A program made the position numbers and the translations under genes. Below, piece by piece: positions 1 to 7,825 of a stretch of DNA of 64,000 nt; within the stretch, counting starts at the first letter, position 1, and the number at the start of each line of letters is the position of its first letter. Source of the stretch: DATEPR01 sp036273855 (GTDB lineage Bacteria; Actinomycetota; Actinomycetes; Mycobacteriales; Pseudonocardiaceae); the NCBI GenBank assembly GCA_036273855.1, contig DASUGU010000106.1, positions 45,996 to 109,995 of the forward strand. Reading direction: 5' to 3'. The notes below the pieces were generated by a model. That model ran no database searches, was not told the DNA's origin, and saw only the letters and a program-made list of their open reading frames with translations.

Positions 1-206
1 AAGTGCTGCGCTCGCACGGCGCCGAACCGAGGCTGGTCCGGCGGGCGACGCAGGCCGCGCTGAGCGGTTTCTCCTACGCCCGCAGCCAGGGACCGGTGAC
101 ACAGCAGGCGAGCGGCGCCGAGCGGCTGCGCGAGACACTGGTCAGCTTCGGTGAACGCCTGGACCGGATCGAGGCACGGCTGGGGAGCCTGCCCGAGGGG
201 AACTGA
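1..206 (+). CDS. C-terminal part of an unidentified protein (5' end outside window)
   Basis: An open frame enters from the left edge and stops with TGA at 204-206. The visible 67 residues are Arg/Ala-rich and end in an amphipathic helix (around FGERLDRIEARLGSLPEG) that could be a short coiled coil. No family was recognised. It lies 31 bp upstream of the phosphatase start on the same strand and could be the first gene of the same transcript. The start codon is not in the window, so neither length nor function can be judged. Confidence 0.45.
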   Translation, partial: VLRSHGAEPRLVRRATQAALSGFSYARSQGPVTQQASGAERLRETLVSFGERLDRIEARLGSLPEGN

Positions 207-237
207 CCGGGGGGTCGCGGATGGGAGACTGGGCGGT

Positions 238-717
238 GTGAGCCGCCCAGTCTCCCTGTTTCGTGTGGTGTTCGTCTGTTCCGGCAACATCTGCCGGTCA
301 CCGATGGCCGCGGCGGTGTTCGGTGAACACGTGCGCCGGGCCGGGCTCGGCGACCTGGTGGAGGTGTCCAGCGCGGGTGTCGGGCCGTGGCACGTCGGCG
401 AGCCGATGGACCGGCGGGCGGCCGCGCTGCTGGCCGCGCACGGCTACCCCACCGAGCACGTGGCGGCCCAGGTCGACGACCGGCATCTGGCCGCGGACCT
501 GTTGCTGGCCATGGATTCCGGCCACGAGAAGGCACTGCGCCGACTCGCCAGCGACAAGGTCCGGTTGCTGCGCACGTTCGACCCGGACGCGACCGGTGAT
601 CTGGAGGTGCCCGACCCGTACTACGGCGAGGACGACGGCTTCGCCACCGTGCTGGCGATGATCGAGGCGGCGAGTCCCGGCCTGCTGGCCCACGTGACCG
701 AGCACCTCGGGACGTGA
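238..717 (+). CDS. Low-molecular-weight protein-tyrosine phosphatase
   Basis: Cytosolic LMW-PTP family enzyme that hydrolyses phosphotyrosine through a cysteinyl-phosphate intermediate. The P-loop CSGNICRS (Cys14-x5-Arg20) sits at the N-terminus and the general-acid loop VPDPYYGEDDGF near residues 125-136, both in the family's normal places; 159 aa is the usual length. GTG at 238 is chosen because it puts the P-loop about 13 residues from the start; an in-frame ATG at 151 would add 29 residues of unrelated sequence overlapping the previous gene. The stop overlaps the next start (GTGA at 714-717), so the two are translationally coupled. Physiological substrate unknown. Confidence 0.93.
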   Translation: MSRPVSLFRVVFVCSGNICRSPMAAAVFGEHVRRAGLGDLVEVSSAGVGPWHVGEPMDRRAAALLAAHGYPTEHVAAQVDDRHLAADLLLAMDSGHEKALRRLASDKVRLLRTFDPDATGDLEVPDPYYGEDDGFATVLAMIEAASPGLLAHVTEHLGT

Positions 718-1586
718 GCGACGCGCTGGCCGCCGTGACGGCCCTGACCGGTGAGCCGGCCGTGGCCGCCCATCCGATGACCGGTGCGGTGTACCAGGTC
801 CGGCTCGCGTCCGGCGCGACGGTGATCGCCAAGCACGGCCCGGTGACCGCGGAGGTGGCCGGGCTGCGCTGGCTGGCCGACACGGTCCGGGTGCCGGCGG
901 TGCTGGGCGCGGACGACGAGTGGCTGGTGCTGGCCCAGGTCGACGAGGGCGAACCGACGCACCGGGCGGCCGAGGAGTTCGGCCGGCAACTGGCCGGCAC
1001 GCACGCGGCGGGCGCTGCGGCGTTCGGGCAGGCCCCGCCGGGTGGTCCGGCGGACGCCTGGATCGGCATGGCGCCGATGGTGAACGTGCCGGCGCCGAAC
1101 TGGCCGGAGTGGTACGCCGAGTACCGCGTCGCGCCCTACCTGCGCCGCTGCGCCGACGCCGGCACCCTGCGCGAGGCCGAGGTGGCCGTCGTCGAGCAGG
1201 TGATCGAGCGGCTGCCGGACCTGGCCGGGCCGGCCGAGCCGCCCGCCCGGCTGCACGGCGACCTGTGGCAGGGCAACGTGTTGTGGGCCGCCGACGGGCA
1301 CGTCCGGCTGATCGACCCGGCCGCGCACGGCGGTCACCGGGAGACCGACCTGGCCATGCTCGCGCTGTTCGGCTGCCCGCTGCTGGACCGGGTGCTGGCC
1401 GCCTACCAGGAGGTGGCGCCGCTGGCCGAGGGCTGGGCCGGCCGGGTTCCGCTGCACCAGTTGTTCCCGCTGCTGGTGCACACCGAGCTGTTCGGCCGTG
1501 GCTACGCGGGCCGGACGGTGGCGGCGGCCCGGCAGGCGCTCGCCGACCCGGGCGGTGCGTTCGGGCCGGATGCGCCTACCGTGTAG
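714..1586 (+). CDS. Fructosamine kinase family protein
   Basis: Protein of 290 aa with the kinase-like fold of fructosamine/ketosamine-3-kinases, which phosphorylate the sugar of glycated amines so that the adduct falls off (deglycation repair). The catalytic segment is ARLHGDLWQGNVLW (HGDxxxxN) near residues 178-191, followed by the metal-binding LIDPAAHGGHRETDLAM. The N-terminal ATP-binding lobe contains a lysine in GATVIAKHGPV. The gene overlaps the upstream phosphatase by 4 nt and is followed after 2 nt by the SURF1 gene, suggesting one operon. Substrate is inferred from the family; small bacterial homologues are often uncharacterised. Confidence 0.88.
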   Translation: MSDALAAVTALTGEPAVAAHPMTGAVYQVRLASGATVIAKHGPVTAEVAGLRWLADTVRVPAVLGADDEWLVLAQVDEGEPTHRAAEEFGRQLAGTHAAGAAAFGQAPPGGPADAWIGMAPMVNVPAPNWPEWYAEYRVAPYLRRCADAGTLREAEVAVVEQVIERLPDLAGPAEPPARLHGDLWQGNVLWAADGHVRLIDPAAHGGHRETDLAMLALFGCPLLDRVLAAYQEVAPLAEGWAGRVPLHQLFPLLVHTELFGRGYAGRTVAAARQALADPGGAFGPDAPTV

Positions 1587-1588
1587 GA

Positions 1589-2545
1589 GTGCGGCGGCTG
1601 CGGTTTCTGCTCCAGCCAGGGTGGATCGCCCTGGTGGTAGGCGTGATCATCTTCTCCGGCGCGTGCTTCTGGATCCTGTCGCCCTGGCAGTTCGGCCGCA
1701 ACGCGGAACGGTCCGCGCAGAACAGTGAGGTCACCAGCGCGGTGGACGATCCGGCCGTGCCGCTGCGGCAACTGGTTCCGATCGGCAGCGAGCCCGCGGC
1801 ACACGACGACTGGCGCGAGGTCACCCTGTCCGGCAGCTTCCTGCCCGCCGGCGAGACCGTGGCCCGGCTGCGTCAGGTACAGGACCAGCCCGCCTACGAG
1901 ATCCTCACGCCGTTCCGCACCGACGACGGCCGGATCATGCTGGTGGACCGGGGTTGGGTGTCGCCGAACAACGGCCAGGTGCCCGCCTACGCCCCCGCCC
2001 CGACCGGCCACTTCACCCTCACCGCGCGGCTGCACTCCGAGGAGAGCAACCCGCACCGGCCACCGCTGACCGAGCAGAGTCACCGCGAGATCTACTCGAT
2101 CAACACGACCGTGGTGTCGAACGTCACGGGCCTGTCGGTCGACCCCGGTTACTTCACGCTGGTCAGTGGGCAGCCCGGCGTGCTCAACGAACTGCCGCTC
2201 CCCCAGGTCGACTCCGGGCCGTTCCTGTCCTACGCGCTGCAGTGGATCGTGTTCGGCGTGATGGCGCTGTTCGGCCTGGGCTACTTCACCCGGCGCGAGC
2301 TTCAGCCGGGTGGCGCGCTGACGCCGGAGGGCCGGGCCAGGCGCCGGGCGGAGAAGGCCGCGCTGGCCGCCGAGATCGCCAAGGCGGTCGGCGGCACGCC
2401 GCAGCCGATGCCCGACGAACCCGAGACCGAGGACGAAGCCGCGCCGCCGACCAGGCCGGAGCGGGTGCGCGGCCGCAAGGCCGTCGCCAGGATGATCGCC
2501 GAGGACGAGGCCAGGGAGCGCGAGGCGGCCCAGAGCCGTTCTTGA
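1589..2545 (+). CDS. SURF1 family cytochrome oxidase assembly protein
   Basis: Membrane protein of 318 aa. SURF1 proteins assist haem a insertion and assembly of the aa3-type cytochrome c oxidase. Two hydrophobic spans flank a periplasmic-side domain: residues about 8-28 (after the positively charged RRLRFLLQPGW) and about 215-235 (YALQWIVFGVMALFGLGYF). The extracellular part has the family's WREVTLSGSF and VDRGWV motifs. A charged C-terminal tail of about 75 residues rich in Glu, Arg and Ala extends past the second span, as in many actinobacterial members. GTG 1589 is used because it starts 2 nt after the previous stop and just before the first membrane span. Its stop codon lies inside the dyad at 2534-2565. 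Confidence 0.9.
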   Translation: MRRLRFLLQPGWIALVVGVIIFSGACFWILSPWQFGRNAERSAQNSEVTSAVDDPAVPLRQLVPIGSEPAAHDDWREVTLSGSFLPAGETVARLRQVQDQPAYEILTPFRTDDGRIMLVDRGWVSPNNGQVPAYAPAPTGHFTLTARLHSEESNPHRPPLTEQSHREIYSINTTVVSNVTGLSVDPGYFTLVSGQPGVLNELPLPQVDSGPFLSYALQWIVFGVMALFGLGYFTRRELQPGGALTPEGRARRRAEKAALAAEIAKAVGGTPQPMPDEPETEDEAAPPTRPERVRGRKAVARMIAEDEAREREAAQSRS

Positions 2546-2565
2546 CCCTCGGGTCAAGAACGGCT
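2534..2565. promoter_or_regulatory. Perfect 15-bp-arm palindrome over the tetR promoter
   Basis: AGCCGTTCTTGACCC and GGGTCAAGAACGGCT are exact reverse complements separated by 2 bp. The left arm contains a -35-like TTGACC (2542-2547); 17 bp downstream is TACCGT (2565-2570), a plausible -10, which would start transcription at about the ATG at 2578 (leaderless). The dyad therefore covers the -35 element of the TetR gene and fits an autorepression operator. A related half-site recurs at 3200-3218 before the SDR gene. It also spans the SURF1 stop codon, so it could double as a transcript-end hairpin. Confidence 0.65.
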
Positions 2566-2577
2566 ACCGTGGCGATC

Positions 2578-3153
2578 ATGGGCAGGCCGAAGAACTTCGA
2601 GCCGGACGTCGTCGTCGCGCAGGCGATGGAGACGTTCTGGACGAACGGCTATGCCGCGACCTCGCCCGCCGATCTCGCCGAGGCCACCGGAGTGGCGAAG
2701 GGCAGCCTGTACCACACGTTCGGCTCCAAACGGGAGCTGTTCGACAGGGCCCTGGACCTCTACGACCGGGTCGGCGTGGCGCTGACCGACGAGATCCTGT
2801 CGCAGCCGGGCACCGCCAAGGACCGCATCCGCGCCTACCTGCTGTTCATCGTGGACTCGGATCTGGCCGGTCCGGTCCGGCGCGGCTGTCTCGCCGCGAA
2901 CACGGCGCTGGAGCTGGGCGGACGGGACGAGGCGGCCACCCGGTCGGTGCGCCGGATGGCGGAGGGCTCGATCGACCAGCTCGCCGCCCGCATCGAGCGC
3001 GGGCAGCGGGACGGCGATGTCGCCGCCGACGTCGACGCACAGGCGCAGGCACGGTTCCTGATGAACACCGTGCTGGGGCTGCGGGTCATGGCCAAGGCGT
3101 TCGACGCCGAGGTGCTGCACGAGGTCGTCGACACCGCACTGCACGGCATCTGA
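2578..3153 (+). CDS. TetR family transcriptional regulator
   Basis: Repressor-type protein of 191 aa. The N-terminal helix-turn-helix is clear (AQAMETFWTNGYAATSPADLAEATGVAKGSLYHTFGSKRELF, residues about 14-55), followed by an all-helical ligand domain. This subgroup often controls a neighbouring reductase, and an SDR gene follows after 73 bp. ATG 2578 gives the standard N-terminus; a longer upstream frame would run through SURF1 in another frame. It is probably autoregulated through the palindrome at 2534-2565. The ligand is not predictable. Confidence 0.92.
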   Translation: MGRPKNFEPDVVVAQAMETFWTNGYAATSPADLAEATGVAKGSLYHTFGSKRELFDRALDLYDRVGVALTDEILSQPGTAKDRIRAYLLFIVDSDLAGPVRRGCLAANTALELGGRDEAATRSVRRMAEGSIDQLAARIERGQRDGDVAADVDAQAQARFLMNTVLGLRVMAKAFDAEVLHEVVDTALHGI

Positions 3154-3199
3154 GTCATCCGCATTCGACGGGGTACCCAGTCCCCTTGCGTCCGCGTAT

Positions 3200-3215
3200 T
3201 TGACCTTGAGTTCAA
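3200..3215. promoter_or_regulatory. Second TetR operator candidate, before the SDR gene
   Basis: TTGACCTTGAGTTCAA is an imperfect dyad that matches 12 of 16 positions of the core TTGACCCTCGGGTCAA at 2542-2557. The flanking TCAAGAAAGG resembles TCAAGAACGG of the first site. It ends just before the ribosome-binding site AAAGGAAG (3217-3224) of the SDR gene, where a bound repressor would block transcription. Confidence 0.55.
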
Positions 3216-3226
3216 GAAAGGAAGAC

Positions 3227-4015
3227 ATGCAACTCGGAATCAGTGGCAAGACCGCCGTCGTCACCGGTGCCAGCCGCGGCATCGGCCTCGCCATCACCCA
3301 GGCGCTCGCCGACGAAGGCGTCCGGGTGGTGGGCGCGTCGCGCACCATCACACCCGAGCTGGAGAAAGTCGCCGCTGCCACCGTGTCGGCCGACCTGAGC
3401 ACCCCGCAGGGGGCAACGGCCGTCGCCGAACAGGCGGCCGAGGCGGTCGGCGGGATCGACTTCCTGGTGAACAACGTCGGGGCGGGCGACGCGGACAACC
3501 TCTCCCTCGGTGGCTTCCTCGACGTGCCGGACGAGCAGTGGCGCACGATCTTCGACCTGAACCTGTTCAGCGCGGTCTGGATGACCAGGGCGACACTGCC
3601 GAGCATCGTCGAGCGCAAGGGCGCCATCGTGAACATCTCGACGGTCAACGCCCGCATGCCCACCGGTTCGCCGGTCGGCTACGGCGAGGCCAAGGCGGCG
3701 CTGACCGTGCTGTCCAAGCGGCTCAGCGAGGAGCTCGCACCGCAGGGCGTCCGCGTCAACACGGTGTCCCCGGGCATGGTGGCGAGCCCGCTGTGGACCG
3801 ACCCGAAGGGCTTCGGCGGCAAGGTCGCGGACGCCTTCGGGGTGAGCCACGACGACCTGCTGGCCAACCTGCCCAGCCAGGTGGGCGCGGCATCGGGACG
3901 GATCACCGAACCCACCGAGGTCGCGGACCTGGTCACGTTCCTGCTGTCCGACCGGGCGGCCAACATCCACGGTGCGGACCACGTCATCGACGGCGGGACG
4001 ATCAAGTCCGCGTAG
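3227..4015 (+). CDS. SDR family NAD(P)-dependent oxidoreductase
   Basis: Classical short-chain dehydrogenase/reductase of 262 aa with a Rossmann fold. Visible motifs: cofactor loop TGASRGIG (residues about 14-21), NNVGAG in place of NNAG, catalytic Ser in NISTVNAR, and the YGEAK Tyr-x3-Lys pair. ATG 3227 follows a good AAAGGAAG Shine-Dalgarno; a TTG at 3200 would lie inside the operator-like dyad. The gene is convergent with cobD (3 bp between stops). Its likely regulator is the TetR protein encoded just upstream. Substrate unknown. Confidence 0.92.
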   Translation: MQLGISGKTAVVTGASRGIGLAITQALADEGVRVVGASRTITPELEKVAAATVSADLSTPQGATAVAEQAAEAVGGIDFLVNNVGAGDADNLSLGGFLDVPDEQWRTIFDLNLFSAVWMTRATLPSIVERKGAIVNISTVNARMPTGSPVGYGEAKAALTVLSKRLSEELAPQGVRVNTVSPGMVASPLWTDPKGFGGKVADAFGVSHDDLLANLPSQVGAASGRITEPTEVADLVTFLLSDRAANIHGADHVIDGGTIKSA

Positions 4016-4018
4016 CGG

Positions 4019-4975
4019 TCAGCGCTGCCTGATCGCCCTGCGGCGACCGGCGAAGGCGGCGACGACGGCGGCCAGCACGCCCGCGACGGCACCGACCAGC
4101 CGGGACAGTTCCACGGCCCTGGTCACGTGGCCGGCGTCGGGCGTGCGGCCGTCGCCGAGCACGGGCCGGTCCTCCACGCCGTGCGGGTAGCGGATCCGGC
4201 CGCCCAGCCGGATCTCCAGCGCACCGGCGAACGCCGCCTCCACCTGGCCGGCGTTCGGGCTCGGGTGCGCCGAGGCGTCCCGCCGCCACACCCGCCACGC
4301 GCCACCGGCCGAGCCGCCCACCACGGGTGCGCACACCGTGGTCAACACGGCCGCCAGCCGGGCGGGCACCAGGTTGGCGACATCGTCCAGCCGGGCCGAC
4401 GCCCAGCCGAACCGGCGGTAGCGGGCCGACCGGTAGCCGACCATCGCGTCCAGCGTGTTCACCGCGCGGTAGCCGAGCAGGCCGGGCACGCCGGCCACGG
4501 CGCCCCACACCAGCGGTGCCACGACGGCGTCGGATGTGTTCTCCGCCACGGATTCCACGGCCGCGCGGGACAGTCCGAGCTGGTCCAGCAGTTCCGGGTC
4601 GCGGCCGCACAGATTGGCCAGCCGCCGCCGGGCCGCGGGCAGGTCGCCGCCGTCGAGCTCGCGGCCGATCGCGGTGCCCTCCCTGGCCAGCGACGCGCCG
4701 CCGAGCACCACCCAGGTGGCCAGCGCCGTGGTCGCCGTCTGGAGTACCGGGCCCCGCCTGCCCCACCGCTCGATACCGGCGCCGAGCAGCACCGTGCCAC
4801 CGCCGACCAGCGCCGCGTAGACCACGCCGGACGCCGTGCCGTCCCGGTACAGCAGGCGTTCCACCCGCTGCGCGGCCCTGCCGAAACCGGCCACCGGATG
4901 ACCGCGTCTGGGGTCGCCGAACACACCGTCGGCCGCCAGGCCCAACAACAGTCCGATCGAGCGTGCCGCGTTCAC
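4019..4975 (-). CDS. cobD: Adenosylcobinamide-phosphate synthase CobD/CbiB
   Basis: Polytopic membrane enzyme of 318 aa that attaches the aminopropanol arm to adenosylcobyric acid in cobalamin synthesis. Family hallmarks are the N-terminal GLAADGVFGDPRRGHPVAGFG and the central segment VESVAENTSDAVVAPLVWGAVAG, plus the GYRAVNTLDAMVGYRSARYRRFGWASARLDDVANLVPARL block. GTG 4975 places the first motif near the N-terminus. No other cobalamin gene lies in the window. It is divergent from the jetA-like gene, with 94 bp between starts. Confidence 0.93.
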   Translation of the reverse strand: MNAARSIGLLLGLAADGVFGDPRRGHPVAGFGRAAQRVERLLYRDGTASGVVYAALVGGGTVLLGAGIERWGRRGPVLQTATTALATWVVLGGASLAREGTAIGRELDGGDLPAARRRLANLCGRDPELLDQLGLSRAAVESVAENTSDAVVAPLVWGAVAGVPGLLGYRAVNTLDAMVGYRSARYRRFGWASARLDDVANLVPARLAAVLTTVCAPVVGGSAGGAWRVWRRDASAHPSPNAGQVEAAFAGALEIRLGGRIRYPHGVEDRPVLGDGRTPDAGHVTRAVELSRLVGAVAGVLAAVVAAFAGRRRAIRQR

Positions 4976-4994
4976 GCCAGCGTCTCCCAACCCG

Positions 4995-5024
4995 TGACCC
5001 CGACTCGCGACGGTACCGGGGTCA
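4995..5024. promoter_or_regulatory. Operator-like inverted repeat between cobD and the jetABC operon
   Basis: TGACCCCG (4995-5002) and CGGGGTCA (5017-5024) are perfect 8-bp inverted arms with a 14-bp spacer, so the centres of the arms are 22 bp (about two helical turns) apart. The site sits 45 bp upstream of the jetA-like GTG and 20 bp upstream of the cobD GTG. A dimeric regulator is the simplest reading; no regulator gene is adjacent. Confidence 0.45.
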
Positions 5025-5069
5025 GTCGCCTCGAAAGTGGCGGGGGCCGACGACGTAAGGTGGCCGGCC

Positions 5070-6608
5070 GTGGAGTCGGAACAGGAGCGCGGGGCGGCGG
5101 CTGACCGGAGGCTGCACCTGTACGCGTACCTGCAGCCCGGCCGCAACCACCGGACGTACCTGGCGATCATGCGGCTGTTCACGTCGACGCTGCTGGCCGA
5201 CCTGTCCGCGGGCGAGGTGGCCACCGCGCTGGCCGCCGCCGAGCGGGACGGGTTGATCGACTCCGGCGAGTCGACCATCGACGTGGTGCTCCCCCGACTG
5301 CGGCAGCTCGTCGAGTGGGGCAACCTGGTGCTGGGCAGGCGGGAGACCGTCGCGGCCAGCATCGCCGAGTTCCAGCAGGGCAGCATGCGCTACCAGGTCA
5401 GCAAGCTGGCCGTGCGCGTGCAGCGCGATGTGGACGAGCTGCTGCGGGTGCCGGAGGGCGCCCGCGAGGTGTCCCGCGAACTGCTGCCGGCGATCCAGCG
5501 CGGACTGGGCCAGCTCGGCGGCACGCTCGCCCAGGCCGGCGCGACCCGCGACCGCGATCCCGGCTCGGTCGGCGCCCGGCGCAGCAGGGAGATCCTGGCC
5601 GAGCAGGTGACCACGCTGTTCCTGCAGCACGCCGAACTCGCCGCCACCGTCCGCGACTTCTACGCCTACCTGGGCCTGGTCCTGACCCGCAACCACCTGG
5701 CGCCGGACGAGATCGCCGGCTTCCGCGACCTGCTGGTGGAATACATCCAGCTGGTCGTCGAGGACGTCCTGCGGTACACGCCGACGGTCGCCGCCACGCT
5801 CGCGACACTGGCCGGCGGGCGGGCCGACATGCTGGAACTGCTGGGCGCCGGCGAGCAGTTGAGCGGCGCGGTCGAGCGGGCGCGCGGCCGGACCGCCGCC
5901 GACTGGGCCGAGCTCACCGACTGGTTCGTGGACCGGCCGGGCAGCCCGAGCCAGATCACCGCGCTGCGCGACGCCACCGCGCGGGCCATCGGTGCGCTGC
6001 TGGCGAACGTGAAACGCGCCACGTCCGGCGGTGGCCTGCTACCCAGCAGGCGCGCCGAGCTGCTCAAGCTGGCCAGGTGGTGCCACGACAGCACACCGGA
6101 GCGCGCGCATGCCGTCTACGCGGCCGCATTCGGCCTGTTCTCGTCACGGAACCTGTTGCCGGCGCCCGAACACGACGGTGACGACGAGCGGACACCGTGG
6201 CGGGACGGCCCGGTGCTGGACGTGTCGGTGAGCGTGCGCAGCCGGGGCGACCGGGGTGCCCGTGGCCGCCCGGCCCGCATCCTGGACGACCCGATCGGGC
6301 GGGAGTCGCTGCTGGCCCAGGCCAGGCGGGCGGACCAGCGGCGCAGGGCGGCGGCAGCCGAACTCGCCGCGGCGGCCGACGATCTGGAGCATGCCGAGCT
6401 GTCCCCGGACGCGCTGTCCGCCCTGTGCGAACTGCTCACCCTGGCGATGGCCCAGCGGGAGCACACCAGGGACACCGGCGCCGCCGCCGATCCGGTGCGC
6501 GGCCTGAAGCTCACCGTCGAGTCGACCGTCGGGCACACGACTCGCATCCGCAGCGCCGCCGGCACCCTGACCCTGACCGACACGTCGCTGGCGCTGGAAC
6601 GCGCATGA
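5070..6608 (+). CDS. TIGR02677/DUF2397 family protein, kleisin-like JetA of a type III Wadjet operon
   Basis: Protein of 512 aa, largely helical, in the length range of TIGR02677 (DUF2397). In Wadjet/MksBEF systems this subunit is the kleisin (MksF/JetA analogue) that bridges the SMC-like ATPase. The N-terminus has the family's LHLYAYLQPGRNHRTYLAIMRLF and LVEWGNLV segments; a helical region around residues 80-250 and an Arg/Ala-rich C-terminal part follow. GTG 5070 has AAGG 10 nt upstream; an alternative GTG at 5037 adds 11 residues. The stop overlaps the jetB-like start by ATGA. The assignment rests on the conserved operon with TIGR02678 and TIGR02680 neighbours. Confidence 0.85.
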   Translation: MESEQERGAAADRRLHLYAYLQPGRNHRTYLAIMRLFTSTLLADLSAGEVATALAAAERDGLIDSGESTIDVVLPRLRQLVEWGNLVLGRRETVAASIAEFQQGSMRYQVSKLAVRVQRDVDELLRVPEGAREVSRELLPAIQRGLGQLGGTLAQAGATRDRDPGSVGARRSREILAEQVTTLFLQHAELAATVRDFYAYLGLVLTRNHLAPDEIAGFRDLLVEYIQLVVEDVLRYTPTVAATLATLAGGRADMLELLGAGEQLSGAVERARGRTAADWAELTDWFVDRPGSPSQITALRDATARAIGALLANVKRATSGGGLLPSRRAELLKLARWCHDSTPERAHAVYAAAFGLFSSRNLLPAPEHDGDDERTPWRDGPVLDVSVSVRSRGDRGARGRPARILDDPIGRESLLAQARRADQRRRAAAAELAAAADDLEHAELSPDALSALCELLTLAMAQREHTRDTGAAADPVRGLKLTVESTVGHTTRIRSAAGTLTLTDTSLALERA

Positions 6609-7825
6609 GCAACGACGTGCTGGACGGGCTGTCCGAGATCGACGCGGCCAACGTGGTGCGCTGTGCCCGGGTGCTGCTGCGCAGGCCGCTGCTGCGGGTC
6701 GGCGGGCCGGACGGCGACCTGCTGCCGCTGGTGTATCGGCACCGGGCCGCGCTGGCCGACCTGTTCACCCAGACCCTGGGCTACCGGCTGGTGGTGCAGC
6801 GGCAGTTCGCCCGGCTGTACAAGGCGATCCCGGGCACCGACCTGCCCCGCGCGGAGGCCGGCCTCACGCCTGCCGGGTACGCGTACGTGGCGCTGACCGT
6901 CGCCGCGTTGACCGGCGCCGGCCGGCAGGTGTTGCTGTCCCGGCTGGTGGTCGACGTGCGGGTGGCCGCGGCCGAGGCGGGTATCGAGGCCGGGGACGAC
7001 GTGGCCGACCGGCGGGCGCTCACCGCCGCGCTACGCCATCTGTTGGGGCTGGGCGTGATCACCGAGACCGAGGGTTCGGTGAGTGGCCTGTTCGACGAGG
7101 CGTTGATCACCATCGACACCGATCTGCTCGGCCAGTTGCTGGTCGGCCCGCTGGCCGAGGCGTCGTCGGCCGACGAGCTGCTCGCCCTGGCCGCGCGGCC
7201 AGGTCCCCGGGGTGTCGAGCACGCGGTGCGGCGGCGCCTGGTGGAGGACCCGGTCACGCTGTACGCGGACCTGCCGGCCGACCAGGCGGAGTGGCTGCGC
7301 CGCCGGGCGCGGCGCGAATCCGGTGTGCTGGAACGGTGTTTCGGGCTGGTCACCGAGACCCGGGCCGAGGGCGTCGCGGTGACCGATCCCGAGGACTACC
7401 TGACCGATCTGGTGTTCCCCGGCGCCAGCACGGTGGCCAGGATGGCGCTGCTGGCGCTGCCCGAACTGCTCGCCGAACCGCAGCCGGAACTGGACGCGGC
7501 CGAGGACGAGACCGTGCGCCGGTCCGACGGGCGGGTGCCGGTGACGGTCGGGCAGGTGCGGCTGGCGTGCCGGCGGCTGATGACCGATTTCCCTGCCGCG
7601 TGGGCGAAACAGGCCACGGAGGACGTGGCCGAACTGGCCGACGACGTGCTCGCGCTGCTGGCCGCGGCCGGGTTGGCGGTGCCGGACGGCGACGGCTGGC
7701 TGCTCTCGCCCGCCGCCCACCGCTGGCAGCCGGAGCCGGACGACCGGCCCGCCGGGCCGGTGCCCGAGCCACCCCCCGAACCGGAGCCTGGATGGTCGCT
7801 GTTCGACGAGGAGGTTGCTGGATGA
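6605..7825 (+). CDS. TIGR02678/DUF2398 family protein, JetB (MksE-like)
   Basis: Protein of 406 aa matching the TIGR02678/DUF2398 pattern, with the N-terminal block CARVLLRRPLLRVGG, then LFTQTLGYRLVVQRQFARLYK and GLTPAGYAYVALTVAAL. In the SMC-like defence complexes this is the winged-helix MksE/JetB-type subunit that dimerises on the kleisin. Both ends overlap neighbours by 4 nt (ATGA at 6605-6608 and 7822-7825), so the three proteins are made from one coupled message. The C-terminal 40 residues are Pro/Glu-rich and probably disordered. Confidence 0.87.
   Translation: MSNDVLDGLSEIDAANVVRCARVLLRRPLLRVGGPDGDLLPLVYRHRAALADLFTQTLGYRLVVQRQFARLYKAIPGTDLPRAEAGLTPAGYAYVALTVAALTGAGRQVLLSRLVVDVRVAAAEAGIEAGDDVADRRALTAALRHLLGLGVITETEGSVSGLFDEALITIDTDLLGQLLVGPLAEASSADELLALAARPGPRGVEHAVRRRLVEDPVTLYADLPADQAEWLRRRARRESGVLERCFGLVTETRAEGVAVTDPEDYLTDLVFPGASTVARMALLALPELLAEPQPELDAAEDETVRRSDGRVPVTVGQVRLACRRLMTDFPAAWAKQATEDVAELADDVLALLAAAGLAVPDGDGWLLSPAAHRWQPEPDDRPAGPVPEPPPEPEPGWSLFDEEVAG

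Noticed and set aside
4019..5386. A longer CobD reaching into the jetA-like gene
   Set aside because: The extra N-terminus is antisense to the jetA-like gene and unlike the family; GTG 4975 gives the conserved start.
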